This document shows, one piece after another, positions 7,302-16,483 of a stretch of 64,000 bases of DNA. Origin of the DNA: Betaproteobacteria bacterium (GTDB lineage: Bacteria > Pseudomonadota > Gammaproteobacteria > Burkholderiales > Usitatibacteraceae); NCBI GenBank assembly GCA_016709665.1, contig JADJMI010000001.1, positions 1 through 64,000 on the forward strand, given 5' to 3'. The notes under the pieces are model-generated. The model was not told the DNA's origin, ran no database searches, and worked only from the letters and a program-made list of their open reading frames with translations. Position 1 is the first letter of the stretch; each line of letters opens with the position of its first letter. Both the position numbers and the translations under genes were made by a program.

Positions 7302-8561
7302 TTACAGCAGCTTGAAGAAGAGGATCGCCACGAGCGTGGGCACCAGCGCCGCCGTGAAGAGCCCCCAGGGGTGGATCGATTCGTCGGAGAAGTGCCCGCG
7401 CAGGATGGCGAACCCGGCCGGGTTGGGCGCGTTGGCGATCACCGTGAGCCCGCCGCCCGTCACCGCACCGGCCACGAGCGAGTACTTGAACTCGTCGCTC
7501 AGGCCGTCCACGAGCGAACCCAGGTAGGTGAGCGCCGCGTTGTCCGTGATGGCCGTGAGCGCCGTCGCGCCGTAGAACACCGCGTCCGCGTTCATGCTGC
7601 GCAGCAGCGGCGCGAGCCACCACTGCTGCAGCCCGCCCAGCACCACCAGGCCCGCGAGGAAGTAGCCCACCAGCAGCCCCTCGCGCAGGATGATGCGGTC
7701 CTGGTACTGGGGATAGGCCGTGGCGAATCCCAGGAAGAGCAGCAGCAGGCCCAGGAAGAACACCGGGTGGTGCGCGAACGCGACGACCGTCGCGAGGAGC
7801 ACCAGGTGCAGGCCGAGGACCATGCGCGGCAGCGACGGCCGGACGGGCTCGGGCGCCAGGGTGAGGGCCGTGAGCTCCCGGCGGAAGAACATCGTGACGA
7901 TCGCGGCGTTGATGAACACGGCCGCCGCCGCGCGCCACCCGAAGGTGGCGAACATGAACGCGCTGTCCCACCCCCACGTGCTCGCGACCATCAGCACCGG
8001 CGGCGCGGCGAAGCTCGTGAGCGTGCCCCCGATGGAGATGTTGACGAAGAGCGTGCCCACCGTGGCGTAGCGAAGCCGCGCCGAGAGCTTCGCGGCGAAG
8101 AACCGGTCGCGCAGGATGAGCGCGGCGAGCGTCATGGCCGCCGGCTCCGTGATCAGCGAACCCAGGAGCGGCACGAAGGCGAGGAGCGCGAAGTACATCG
8201 CCTGGGGCGAGGCGAGCGGCAGGTACCGCGCCACCGTCCGGGTGGTGGACGAGGCGATCTCGATGATCGGCCGGCTTCCCGCGATCACCATGATCGCGAA
8301 GACGAAGAGCGGCTCGGTGAAGTTGCGCGAGTCGAGGTACTGCGTGGCCGATTCCTTGCCCGCGATGAAGATCATCGCCAGGATCAGCACGCCCGCCCAG
8401 GCGCCGAACACGATCTCCACCTCGCCCAGCAGGTGCCAGATGCCCGCGTGGTCCGGCGTGCGGTGCGCCAGCCGCTCGAAGTACTTGGTGGAAAAGGTGT
8501 GCACCAGCGCGAGCGCGAAGACCACCGCGCCGATGCTCTGCAGGAGGGTCGGGCCGGTCAT
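7302..8561 (-). CDS. putative Na+/H+ antiporter (PF07399-type)
   Basis: The 419-residue protein has about eleven hydrophobic segments spread over its whole length. Typical stretches of this putative antiporter family are LVHTFSTKYFERLAHRTP near the N-terminus, SLITEPAAMTLAALILRDRFF near residues 145-165, and GGTLTSFAAPPVLMVASTW near 185-205. It belongs to the ion-transporter superfamily that includes NhaD-like and arsenite permeases, and would sit in the inner membrane. The start overlaps the end of a small membrane protein gene by 4 bases, and another small membrane protein follows. Ion specificity is taken from the family name only. Confidence 0.8.
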   Translation of the reverse strand: MTGPTLLQSIGAVVFALALVHTFSTKYFERLAHRTPDHAGIWHLLGEVEIVFGAWAGVLILAMIFIAGKESATQYLDSRNFTEPLFVFAIMVIAGSRPIIEIASSTTRTVARYLPLASPQAMYFALLAFVPLLGSLITEPAAMTLAALILRDRFFAAKLSARLRYATVGTLFVNISIGGTLTSFAAPPVLMVASTWGWDSAFMFATFGWRAAAAVFINAAIVTMFFRRELTALTLAPEPVRPSLPRMVLGLHLVLLATVVAFAHHPVFFLGLLLLFLGFATAYPQYQDRIILREGLLVGYFLAGLVVLGGLQQWWLAPLLRSMNADAVFYGATALTAITDNAALTYLGSLVDGLSDEFKYSLVAGAVTGGGLTVIANAPNPAGFAILRGHFSDESIHPWGLFTAALVPTLVAILFFKLL

Positions 8562-8884
8562 GGGGCGTCCCGTCGCCCGTCGCGGGCCTGGCGTTCGATC
8601 TCGTCGCGCAGCGCGCGCCGCGTGCGCCGCCAGTAGAACGGCCCGGCGAAGGCGAGGACCAGCGGCACGGCCACGAGCGCGTTGGCGAGGCTCGCGCCGA
8701 CGATCCCCGGCAAGGCGGCGGCGATGCCCTTCGAGGCCCAGGCGACCAGCACGACGGCCGCGCCCAGCCCCGCCAGCTCGATCCAGTCGAAGGGCTGGTG
8801 GCGGGCGCGCAGGAGGAGCTCCGGCCGCCGTTCCGGCGCGATGCGGTGAAGCTCCGGATAGAGAAGCAACGAAGGGGAGGTCAC
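8558..8884 (-). CDS. small membrane protein, possibly an antiporter partner
   Basis: The 108-residue product starts with GTG, has two hydrophobic segments (about 36-52 and 65-85, the second LANALVAVPLVLAFAGPFYW), and ends in a charged tail (R-R-T-R-R-A-L-R-D-E-I-E-R-Q). The stop overlaps the antiporter ATG by 4 bases, so translation is coupled. I know no family for it. Its size and position suggest an accessory subunit or assembly factor of the antiporter. The exact start is uncertain because the ribosome site GGAGGG is very close to the GTG. Confidence 0.6.
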   Translation of the reverse strand: MTSPSLLLYPELHRIAPERRPELLLRARHQPFDWIELAGLGAAVVLVAWASKGIAAALPGIVGASLANALVAVPLVLAFAGPFYWRRTRRALRDEIERQARDGRRDAP

Positions 8885-8953
8885 CCTCCGGAGGGTAGCG
8901 AGCCCGCGCCTCCCCGGAAATTGGCGGCTTCCCGTACGGGGTTTCCCGTAGGG

Positions 8954-9565
8954 TCAGCCCCGGTTCAGCTGCCGCAGGAGGTCGACGACGTTGCGCGCGC
9001 CGAGCTTGTCGAGGATGCGCGCCTTGTGCACTTCCACCGTGCGCGGGCTGATGCCGAGCTTCGCGCCCACGTCCCGGTTGTGCAATCCGAGGAGCAACTG
9101 GTCGAGCACCTCGCGTTCGCGGGCCGAAAGCGCCTCGAGCCGGCGCTGGCGTTGCCCTTCCTCGCCCGTCGTCACCAGCCGCTCGCGCTCGCGCTGGAAG
9201 ACGGCCTCCACGGTCGAGACCAGTTGCTGCGCGTCGAAAGGCTTCTCGAGGAAATCCACGGCCTCGTTGCGGAAGGCGTCGCGCGCCGAGGCGACGTCGC
9301 CGTGCCCCGTGACGATCACCACGGGCAGCCGCACGCCCTCGGCCTTGAGGTGCCTGAGGAGCGCGAGCCCGTCCATGCCGGGCATGCGGATGTCCACGAT
9401 CGCGCAGCCGGCCCAGTCGGGCTTCGCGGCGGCGAGAAAATCCTCCGCGCTCGCGAAGGCCGCCGCGCGGTGGCCGCGCAGGCTGAGCAGCAGCACGAGC
9501 GAATCGCGGATGGCCGCGTCGTCGTCGACGACGTAGGCCGCGAGCGAAGGCGCGCTCTCACTCAT
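8954..9565 (-). CDS. FixJ-type response regulator
   Basis: This 203-residue regulator has a receiver domain (about 1-120) with acidic pocket DDD, phospho-acceptor Asp58 (VDIRMPGMDG), Thr in VTGHGD and Lys in EKPF. A LuxR-type helix-turn-helix follows (LSAREREVLDQLLLG, then IGISPRTVEVHKARI-like helices). It matches the FixJ/NarL class. The ATG overlaps the end of the upstream kinase gene by 8 bases, so the two form a two-component pair. An in-frame ATG nine bases earlier (9574) is also possible. Targets are not evident; the antiporter genes lie just downstream on the same strand. Confidence 0.88.
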   Translation of the reverse strand: MSESAPSLAAYVVDDDAAIRDSLVLLLSLRGHRAAAFASAEDFLAAAKPDWAGCAIVDIRMPGMDGLALLRHLKAEGVRLPVVIVTGHGDVASARDAFRNEAVDFLEKPFDAQQLVSTVEAVFQRERERLVTTGEEGQRQRRLEALSAREREVLDQLLLGLHNRDVGAKLGISPRTVEVHKARILDKLGARNVVDLLRQLNRG

Positions 9566-11180
9566 CGGGCGCATCCCCCACGGGCAGGGAGAAATGGAAG
9601 GCCGCGCCGGGGCCGGGCTCCATCCAGAGCCGCCCGCCGTGGGCCTCGATGATGGACCGGCAGATGACGAGGCCCATGCCCATGCCCGACGGGCTGCTGG
9701 TGGCGAGCGGCTCGAACAGGCGCTCGCGCATCGCGGGCGCGATGCCCGGCCCGCTGTCGCGGACGGTCGCGACGATCGAATCGGCCTGCACGCGCAGGCC
9801 GATGTCGATGCGACGCGGGCCGTCGAACGACTTCAGCGCCTCGAACGCGTTGGCGAGGAGGTTGCGCAGGACGATCTCGACCTGCATCGGGTCGGCGAGC
9901 ACCGCGGGCGCATCCCCGATGGCGAGGCGCAGCTCGATCCCCTGCACGGCCGCCGGGTCGCGGTGCGCGTCGACGAGGCGAAGGAGCAGCCGGTCCAGGC
10001 GCGTGGGCTTCAGGTCGATGGCGCCGATGCGGAAGAAGTCGCGCATGCGCCGCACCACCTCGCCCGAACGGCGCGCCTCGCGCTCGAGCCCGTCGAGGAC
10101 GCCCTGCATCCGACCGGGCGGCGCATCCGGCGCATCCGCCACCTGCCGCGCGCTCGAGGCGTAGGCCATGAGGGCGGTGAGGGGCTGGTTCAGTTCGTGG
10201 GCCATCGCCGCCGCCATGCGTCCCGCGGCCGCGAGCTTGAGCGAATCGCGCAGCTCCTCGCCCAGGCGCGTGCGCTCGTCCACGGTGGCGCCCAGGAGCA
10301 GCCCGGTGACCGCGATGGCGATCATCACGGCCTGCAGGTCGTAGACCACCGGCGTGGGATACGCCGCGTCGAAGATGGCGACGACGACGCCGGCCTGGAT
10401 GAGCCCGATGGCGACGCTCGAGCCCGCCAGGCCGTGGCGCGTGGCGACCCACACCACCGGCAGGAAGAGCACGTAGAAGTACTTGATGTGGTCTTCCGGC
10501 GCGCCGTGTAACGCCCACCAGAGCATCGCCGCGATGGCCGCGAGCTGCACGAGGGCCACGCCGTCCCCGGCCATGTGCCGCATCGCGGCGCGCTGGCGCG
10601 GGTCGGCCAGCGCGAGAATGAGCGGCAGCGTCACCACGACGCCCACCCCGTTGCCGATCCAGAACTGCAGCAGCGCGGCCGGCGCATCCGTGATGCGCGC
10701 GGCCCCCTGCGCCGCGAGCGTGCCGATGTGGATGCCTCCCGTGAAGAGCATCCCCGCGGCCACCCCGGCGAAGAGGCGGTAGAGGTCCCCCGGAGCCGCC
10801 ATCGGGAAGCGCGGGCCGTGCCGGCCGACGAGCCACTGCGCGGTCGTCGCGAAACCCAGCGACAGGGCCAGGGACGAGAGCACGATGGCGGGCATGTCCC
10901 CGGCATCGGTGCCGCGCACGAGCAGCTCCGAGGCCACGACCGCGACGAACACCGCCGGCAGCCACCGCTGGCCGAAGAACATGAGCATCGCGATGGCGAA
11001 GGCCGGCTGCGGGTTCCACGGCGTCACGCCGAAGGCGTTGGTCGCGTGGATGTAGCTCAGCCAGTCGAGGAAGATGTAGAGCGCCGTGAAGGCGACGAAC
11101 CTCGCGGCCGTGACCCCGGCCCCGGGTGCGGGCAGGGGGGCGGACGCGTGCAGGCGGTCCCGGAGGTAGGTCGTGGCCAT
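9558..11180 (-). CDS. MASE1-type membrane sensor histidine kinase
   Basis: The 540-residue protein starts with about eight membrane helices (residues 25-300) in the MASE1 pattern, including NPQPAFAIAMLMFFGQRW and QFWIGNGVGVVVTLPLIL. The kinase core follows: H-box with His328 (M-A-H-E-L-N-Q-P-L), an N-box NLLANAFEA, and G boxes DSGPGI and GMGMGLVICRSI. The kinase class is that of FixL/DctB. No PAS domain or heme pocket is visible, so the signal is perceived in or at the membrane. It is encoded just ahead of its FixJ-type partner. Confidence 0.87.
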   Translation of the reverse strand: MATTYLRDRLHASAPLPAPGAGVTAARFVAFTALYIFLDWLSYIHATNAFGVTPWNPQPAFAIAMLMFFGQRWLPAVFVAVVASELLVRGTDAGDMPAIVLSSLALSLGFATTAQWLVGRHGPRFPMAAPGDLYRLFAGVAAGMLFTGGIHIGTLAAQGAARITDAPAALLQFWIGNGVGVVVTLPLILALADPRQRAAMRHMAGDGVALVQLAAIAAMLWWALHGAPEDHIKYFYVLFLPVVWVATRHGLAGSSVAIGLIQAGVVVAIFDAAYPTPVVYDLQAVMIAIAVTGLLLGATVDERTRLGEELRDSLKLAAAGRMAAAMAHELNQPLTALMAYASSARQVADAPDAPPGRMQGVLDGLEREARRSGEVVRRMRDFFRIGAIDLKPTRLDRLLLRLVDAHRDPAAVQGIELRLAIGDAPAVLADPMQVEIVLRNLLANAFEALKSFDGPRRIDIGLRVQADSIVATVRDSGPGIAPAMRERLFEPLATSSPSGMGMGLVICRSIIEAHGGRLWMEPGPGAAFHFSLPVGDAPDE

Positions 11181-11262
11181 GGCGGGATTGTCCGGCCAAG
11201 AGCGCGATTCCTCCAAGCCCCGGATGATGCCGGCGCGGCGCGCCGCCCCCCATCCGGCAAGG

Positions 11263-14115
11263 TCACGGCACCGCGAACACCTCCACGATCGCGACGCCCG
11301 TGACGCCACCGGCGCCGGTGACGATGGCGGTGTAGGCGCCCGGGGTGAGCGTGAGCCGGATCGCCGACTCGAACCCGTGCGCCGGCGCGAACCCGGCGGC
11401 CTGGATGGCCGCGGCATCGGGCCCGTCCTGCCAGTTGTCGTTCGCGGCGATCTGCGTCGCGCCCGCGAAGAGCTGCAGCAGCGGGTTGGCGAGCACGCCC
11501 GGCACGCCCGCATCGGCGAGCGAGGGCCCGCGCGCGCGGACGATCACCGTCTGCGGCCCCGCGCCCTGGATGATGAAGCCGCCGATCATCACGTTCTCGC
11601 CCGTGAGCACGGCCCCGCGCGTCGAGATGTTGACGAGCGGCACCTGCGGCAGGTCCACCTCGAAGATCTCGACGATGCCCACGCCCGTGCCGCCGCCCGT
11701 GCCCGTGACGATGGCCGTGTAGGCGCCCGGCGCGAGCGTCGCGAGGATCGCCGACTCGAAGTCGTTGTCCGGCGCGAAGCCCGAGGCCGCGAGCGCCGCC
11801 TGGTTGGCCGCCTCGCGCCAGTTGTCGTTCGCCGCCACCTGCGTCGCCCCGGAGAAGAGCTGCAGCAGCGGGTTGGCGAGCGGATTGGCGATGCCGAACG
11901 CCGCGAGGCTGGGGCCGCGCGCGCGCACCACCACGGTCTTGGCTTGCGTGCCGCCGATGATGAAGCCGCCGATCATCACGTTGTCGCCCGTGAGCACCTG
12001 CAGGCGGGTCGAGATGTTGCCCAGGCGCGGAATGACGGTAGCCGGCGCGATCGCGAAGGACTGCGTCGCCTGCGGGGCGGCCTCGTACTCGGCGTTGCCC
12101 GCCTGGTTGGCCGCGAGGGTGCACGTGCCCGTCGCGATGCCGGTCACGGTGCTCCCGGCGATCGCGCAGGTGCCCGGCGACTGGCTCGTGATGACCACGG
12201 GGTTGCCCGAGGCGCCGCCGGTGGCGCTGGCGGTGCCCGTGGTGCCCACGGCGACCGAAGGCGCCGCGCCGAAGACGATGGCCTGCGTGGCTTTCGCGCG
12301 CGTCACGGCGAGCGTGTAGGTGTTCGTGGCGCTGCCGTCGCGCGAGGTGACGACGATCGCGATGATGTTGGCGCCCGGGACGAGGGCGATGGCGGGCGAC
12401 GATCCGCCGCTCGCGACGGCCGTGCCGTTCACGGTGATGCCGGCCTGCGGGTCCGTCGCCGTCACCGTCAGGGCGAGCGACGTCACGGCGTAGGCGACGT
12501 TCACCGCGTACGCCGGGGTGCCGGAGGCGAAGGCGGGCACGAGCGTCCCGGCGTTCGTCGCGAGCCCGGATAGCGTCGCCGTCGTCGCGAGGATGCTCAC
12601 CGGGACCGTGTACGCCGCCGTCCCGTGGTACGGGCCGGGGAAGGGGCTCGAATCCGTGGCCGTGACGGTGAAGTCGAAGGCGCCCACGGCGGTGGGCGTT
12701 CCGGCCAGCTCGCCGGAAATCGACAGCGAAAGCCCCACCGGCAGCGTGCCGGCCGTCACCGTGAAGGCATGCGGGCCGACGCCGCCGCTCGCCGCCAGCG
12801 CCTGCGTGTACGGCAGCGCGAATGCCGCGGCCGGCAGGCTCGCCGGCGAGATCGCCACCGTCACGTCGTCGTCGAGGATCGTGCCCGTCGCGCTCGCGGA
12901 TGCACCCACCGTGTAGCCCGTTCCCGCGAGCACGGTGAGGATCGCCGTCTCGTTCGATTCCGGCGCCGTGTCGGCCGTGGGGTCGATCACGATCGTGGCG
13001 GACGTGGCGCCCGAGGGGATCGTCACCGTGGCCACGCCGCCGGTGTAGTCGTCACCCGCGCCGGCCGTGCCCCCCGTGCCGATGTTCACCACCGTCGCCG
13101 CGGCGAGGCTCGCGCTTCGCGTGACGGTGTAGACCAGGTTCGCCGCGCCGTCCTCCGCCACCGAAGCCGGCGAGACCGCGATCGTCACCTCGGGCGGCGG
13201 GCTCACCGTCATCGTGAACGGCTCGATCTCGAAATAGGTGCCCGGGCCGGTGCTCGAATCGGCCACGCGCAGCATCGCCAGGAAAGATCCCGCCGCGGTG
13301 GCGGTGCCGGAAAGCTGGCCCGCGCTCGTGAGCCCGGTGCCGGGAGGCAGGGCGCCGCTGTCCACCGTGACCGTGGCGGGTGCGACCCCACCCGAGACCG
13401 AGATCGCCTGCGCGAATGCCACGCCCTGGATCACCGTGATCGCGGCGGGCGCGATGGCAAGGCTGGGGTTCTGCACCGTGCCCGCGTAACCCTTCTGGGT
13501 GGACTGGTTGAAGGCGTCTTCCGCGATGACGCTGAACGCGAAGGCGCCTCGCCGCGTGGGCGTGCCGGAAAGCACGCCGTCCGCCGTGAGGGCGAGCCCC
13601 GGCGGCAGCGTGCTGCCCGCCTCGAGGGCGAAGGCGTAAGGGGCCGTCCCGCCGGAGGCCGACAGCACCTGCGAGAACGGCGTGCCGGCCACGAAGGGCG
13701 GCAGCTGCCCCGGCGTCACGACCACGGGGTAAGGCCCGGGCACGATGGAAACGCGGAAGGTGACCACGCCGAGGAAGTTGTCCTCCAGCAGCACCGTGTC
13801 GCTCGTGGCCTCGTCGCCGCCGTGCGCGTAGGTGACCCGCTGCACGCCGAAGGCATTGGGGCCGATGAAGGCAGTGCCGTGCGCGGCGAACGGGGCGATG
13901 GGCCCGCTCATGCCGCCATCGGGCGCGCCGTCGCACAGGCTCATGTCGAGGGTGATCGAGCCGCCGCGGGGCACCGTGGCGGTGAGCAGCGGGCAGATCG
14001 TCGAGGGGGCCGCGTGGGCGAACGGCAGGACGCACGCGGCGAGCAGCACCAGCCCGAAGGCGAAGAGCAACACCCACCGGGTGAAACGTCCGACACGCGC
14101 CGTTGCCGCTGCCAC
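11263..14115 (-). CDS. large exported Ig-like/Calx-beta repeat protein
   Basis: The product is about 950 residues. The GTG at 14115 is preferred because AGGAGGG sits just upstream; a GTG at 14139 would add 8 residues. A signal segment (RWVLLFAFGLVLLAACVLP) may carry a lipobox. Putative-Ig repeats follow, each with LPPGLALTADGVLSGTPT-like text (about 130-300 and 415-510). A Calx-beta domain (about 305-410, ending TGTILDDDV) and a cadherin-like Ig unit (about 525-610) come next. The C-terminus holds two copies of a 125-residue module. It is a cell-surface or secreted protein. Adhesion or matrix binding is plausible but not shown. Confidence 0.82.
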   Translation of the reverse strand: MAAATARVGRFTRWVLLFAFGLVLLAACVLPFAHAAPSTICPLLTATVPRGGSITLDMSLCDGAPDGGMSGPIAPFAAHGTAFIGPNAFGVQRVTYAHGGDEATSDTVLLEDNFLGVVTFRVSIVPGPYPVVVTPGQLPPFVAGTPFSQVLSASGGTAPYAFALEAGSTLPPGLALTADGVLSGTPTRRGAFAFSVIAEDAFNQSTQKGYAGTVQNPSLAIAPAAITVIQGVAFAQAISVSGGVAPATVTVDSGALPPGTGLTSAGQLSGTATAAGSFLAMLRVADSSTGPGTYFEIEPFTMTVSPPPEVTIAVSPASVAEDGAANLVYTVTRSASLAAATVVNIGTGGTAGAGDDYTGGVATVTIPSGATSATIVIDPTADTAPESNETAILTVLAGTGYTVGASASATGTILDDDVTVAISPASLPAAAFALPYTQALAASGGVGPHAFTVTAGTLPVGLSLSISGELAGTPTAVGAFDFTVTATDSSPFPGPYHGTAAYTVPVSILATTATLSGLATNAGTLVPAFASGTPAYAVNVAYAVTSLALTVTATDPQAGITVNGTAVASGGSSPAIALVPGANIIAIVVTSRDGSATNTYTLAVTRAKATQAIVFGAAPSVAVGTTGTASATGGASGNPVVITSQSPGTCAIAGSTVTGIATGTCTLAANQAGNAEYEAAPQATQSFAIAPATVIPRLGNISTRLQVLTGDNVMIGGFIIGGTQAKTVVVRARGPSLAAFGIANPLANPLLQLFSGATQVAANDNWREAANQAALAASGFAPDNDFESAILATLAPGAYTAIVTGTGGGTGVGIVEIFEVDLPQVPLVNISTRGAVLTGENVMIGGFIIQGAGPQTVIVRARGPSLADAGVPGVLANPLLQLFAGATQIAANDNWQDGPDAAAIQAAGFAPAHGFESAIRLTLTPGAYTAIVTGAGGVTGVAIVEVFAVP
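11266..12025. repeat. tandem duplicated C-terminal module (two copies, about 380 bp each)
   Basis: Within the Ig-like protein gene, 11645-12025 and 11266-11640 encode two copies of the same module. Each starts with N-I-S-T-R, then V-L-T-G-(D/E)-N-V-M-I-G-G-F-I-I, then R-A-R-G-P-S-L-A, a L-A-N-P-L-L-Q-L-F block, A-A-N-D-N-W, and ends with P-G-A-Y-T-A-I-V-T-G. The two copies are alike at the DNA level as well. Similar modules end many large exported proteins in Verrucomicrobia and betaproteobacteria. Confidence 0.85.
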
Positions 14116-14282
14116 AGTGCCCTCCTTGACGGAATGCACTTTCGATCCAGTATTTCAGCGATCGACGGTGCGCGTAAGCGGCTTTTGGGGACATAAGGTC
14201 ACTAGCCAACTTCCGTCCACCGGTTCACAGTGAATGCAGCACCGTCGATTCATCGGGTACGGCGCCGGAGGGAAAGCGCGGC

Positions 14283-14804
14283 ATGAGCGACTTCTACATC
14301 GGGCAGGTGCTGTTGGGGGGGTTCAACTTCGCGCCGAAGAATTTCGCGACGTGCAGCGGCCAGGTCGTGACCATCGCCCAGAACACGGCCCTCTTCTCCC
14401 TGCTGGGCACGCAGTTCGGCGGCAACGGCTCCACCACGTTCGCGCTGCCGGACCTGCGCGGGCGCACGCCGGTCGGCTTTTCCCTTCCGCTGTCGATGCC
14501 GGTCGGGCAGGCCGGCGGCGCGGAAAGCGTCACGCTCGCGGCGAATCAGCTCCCGTTTCACTTCCACCGGGTGAACGCCTCCACGGCGCCCGGCGACAAT
14601 CGCGTTCCGGTCGGCGGGGTGCACGCCGCCGGCACCCACGCGGGTTCGCCGGTCAACCTGTACGGCCCGATGAGCAACGCCGTGCCGCTGCACGAGCAGT
14701 CGCTCGGGATCGCCGGAAGCGGCCAGGCCCACCCCAACATGCAACCCTACGCGGTGATCAACTTCTGCATCGCGCTCGCCGGGCTCTACCCCTTGCGCCC
14801 ATGA
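14283..14804 (+). CDS. tail-collar domain protein 1 (microcystin-dependent-protein-like)
   Basis: The 173-residue protein has the phage tail-collar pattern: an N-terminal Y-I-G-Q-V-L-L-G-G-F-N-F-A-P, a C-S-G-Q segment, ALFSLLGTQFGGNGSTTF, then ALPDLRGRTPVG. The C-terminus has the receptor-type HPNMQPYAVINFCIALAG ending. It is the first of three tandem paralogues on the plus strand. No tail tube, sheath or baseplate gene lies nearby, so it is not a prophage remnant in any usual sense. Bacterial homologues are annotated as microcystin-dependent proteins, and their role is unclear. Confidence 0.85.
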   Translation: MSDFYIGQVLLGGFNFAPKNFATCSGQVVTIAQNTALFSLLGTQFGGNGSTTFALPDLRGRTPVGFSLPLSMPVGQAGGAESVTLAANQLPFHFHRVNASTAPGDNRVPVGGVHAAGTHAGSPVNLYGPMSNAVPLHEQSLGIAGSGQAHPNMQPYAVINFCIALAGLYPLRP

Positions 14805-14831
14805 CGAACCCATGAACGGGCCGGTCGATCG

Positions 14832-15362
14832 ATGAGCTTCCCCTACCTCGGCGAGATCCGCCTCTTCGCTTTCGGCCGCACGCCGGAAGGCTGGTTTTCC
14901 TGCGAAGGCAGCCTGCTGCCGATCTCGAGCTACGAAGCCCTCTACAACCTGATCGGCACCACCTACGGCGGCGACGGGGTGACGACCTTCGGCGTGCCGG
15001 ACCTGCGCGGCCGCGTGCCGGTGAGCCAGGGCCAGGGGCCGTTGCTGACCCATCGCCAGATGGGCGAAAAGGACGGCACGGATGCCGTCACCCTCACGAC
15101 CGCGCAGATTCCCGCGCACCGGCACGCGCTCGCCGCCACGACGGCCACCGCCACCAGCGCCACGCCGGGCCCCACGCTCGCCCCCGGCACCGTGAGCGGC
15201 GACACCTTCTACGCCACGGACATCGTGAACGCCACGGCCATCGCGCTCGCGATGCCGGCGATCTCCCCGGCCGGCGGCGGCCAGCCGCATGCCAACACCA
15301 TGCCGACGCTGGCGATGCACTACTGCATCGCCCTGAACGGCGTCTACCCCCCCCAGAACTGA
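14832..15362 (+). CDS. tail-collar domain protein 2
   Basis: This 176-residue paralogue starts 27 bases after the first. It shows Y-L-G-E-I-R-L-F-A-F-G, then EGSLLPISSYEALYNLIGTTYGGDG and GVPDLRGRVPVSQG. A His-rich turn (QIPAHRHALAA) precedes a Thr/Ala-rich linker, and the C-terminus is HANTMPTLAMHYCIALNGVYP. The three copies differ mainly in the middle and distal parts, where ligand contacts would be expected. No secretion signal is visible, as is usual for tail-fibre-like proteins. Confidence 0.86.
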   Translation: MSFPYLGEIRLFAFGRTPEGWFSCEGSLLPISSYEALYNLIGTTYGGDGVTTFGVPDLRGRVPVSQGQGPLLTHRQMGEKDGTDAVTLTTAQIPAHRHALAATTATATSATPGPTLAPGTVSGDTFYATDIVNATAIALAMPAISPAGGGQPHANTMPTLAMHYCIALNGVYPPQN

Positions 15363-15367
15363 CGGCC

Positions 15368-15910
15368 ATGGGCGATCCCTACATCGGCGAAGTCCAGATC
15401 TTCGGTTTCAACTTCAACCCCCCGGATTGGGCCTTCTGCAACGGCGCCGCGATCCCGATCGCGCAGGCGTCGGCGCTCTTCTCGCTCATCGGCGTCGATT
15501 ACGGCGGGAACGGCACCACCTACTTCAACCTGCCGAACCTCGCCGGGCGGGCCGCCTGCGGCCAGGGCTACGGGCCGGGCCTCGCGCCCCGCACCCTCGG
15601 GCAGTTCTTCGGCACCGATACCGTGACGCTCTCGCCGGAGCACATGCCCGCCCACACGCACGCGCTCAACGCGTGGTCCAACCCCGACCCGGCCAAGCGC
15701 GTCGCGGCGCCCACGCCCGGCGGGGCGCTCGCGTTCCTGGATTCCGCCACCGCGGCGAAATCCTTTCGCGCCGCCGTGCCCGACACGGCGCTGCACCCGG
15801 CGATGGTCGGATCGAACGGGCAGGACAGCGTGGCGCACGAGAATCGCCAGCCGTACCTCGCCCTGAATTTCTGCATCGCCCTCTCCGGAATCTATCCGCC
15901 CTTCTATTGA
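15368..15910 (+). CDS. tail-collar domain protein 3
   Basis: The third paralogue (180 residues) begins 5 bases after the second, so all three belong to one transcript. It shows PYIGEVQIFGFNFNPPDWAF, C-N-G-A-A-I-P-I, ALFSLIGVDYGGNGTTYF and NLPNLAGRAACGQG, in which the usual D-L-R-G is changed to N-L-A-G. The MPAHTHALNA turn and the NRQPYLALNFCIALSGIYP ending are conserved. A GNAT gene follows after 12 bases. Confidence 0.86.
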   Translation: MGDPYIGEVQIFGFNFNPPDWAFCNGAAIPIAQASALFSLIGVDYGGNGTTYFNLPNLAGRAACGQGYGPGLAPRTLGQFFGTDTVTLSPEHMPAHTHALNAWSNPDPAKRVAAPTPGGALAFLDSATAAKSFRAAVPDTALHPAMVGSNGQDSVAHENRQPYLALNFCIALSGIYPPFY

Positions 15911-15922
15911 GGCAAGGCGGCC

Positions 15923-16483
15923 ATGAGTCCGACGGCCTTCCCGACCCCGCATGCGATCGAACTGCCCGTCCGGCACGCCCTGTTCGCCGCCACCTGGCGG
16001 CTGCGCGGCGCGCGCGGCACGGATGAACCGGCCCTGCGCGCGCTCTACGCCAGCACGCGCGAAGACGAACTGGCCGCGGCCCCCTGGCCCCCGGCCGTCA
16101 CCGCGGCCTTCCTCGACCATCAGTTCGCGTTGCAGCACCACCACTACGTCACGCACTTTCCCGAAGCGGACTTCCTCGTGATCGAGTCGCCGGACGGCAT
16201 CGCGGGGCGCCTGTATCGCGAGCGCGTGCCGGAGGGCGCACCCGCCGGCGAATGCGACGCGGTGATCGACGTGTGCCTGCTGCCCGCGTGGCGCCGGCGG
16301 GGCGTGGGCACGTCGCTGCTGCGCGCGGTCATGGAAGAGGCGACCGGGCGCGGGCGAGGCGTCGCGCTGCAGGTGCTCGCGCGGAACGACGGCGCGCGCC
16401 GGCTCTACGAGCGGCTGGGGTTCGCGGTGAGCGCGACGAACGGCGCGCACCTCGCGATGCGTTGGCGCGCGGCGCCGGGCTAG
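15923..16483 (+). CDS. GNAT-family N-acetyltransferase
   Basis: The 186-residue protein has the acetyl-CoA binding motif A as LLPAWRRRGVGTSLLRAVM around residues 115-133, and a motif B region NDGARRLYERLGF around 155-167. It lies 12 bases after the third collar gene in the same direction. This link of a GNAT to collar-protein genes suggests that it modifies one of the cluster's proteins or products. The substrate is unknown. Its stop overlaps the convergent DUF6916 gene by 3 bases. Confidence 0.84.
   Translation: MSPTAFPTPHAIELPVRHALFAATWRLRGARGTDEPALRALYASTREDELAAAPWPPAVTAAFLDHQFALQHHHYVTHFPEADFLVIESPDGIAGRLYRERVPEGAPAGECDAVIDVCLLPAWRRRGVGTSLLRAVMEEATGRGRGVALQVLARNDGARRLYERLGFAVSATNGAHLAMRWRAAPG

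Noticed and set aside
14283..15910. A prophage or contractile tail module, suggested by three collar-domain proteins.
   Set aside because: No sheath, tube, baseplate, spike, lysis, capsid or integrase gene is nearby. The collar family also occurs alone in bacteria.
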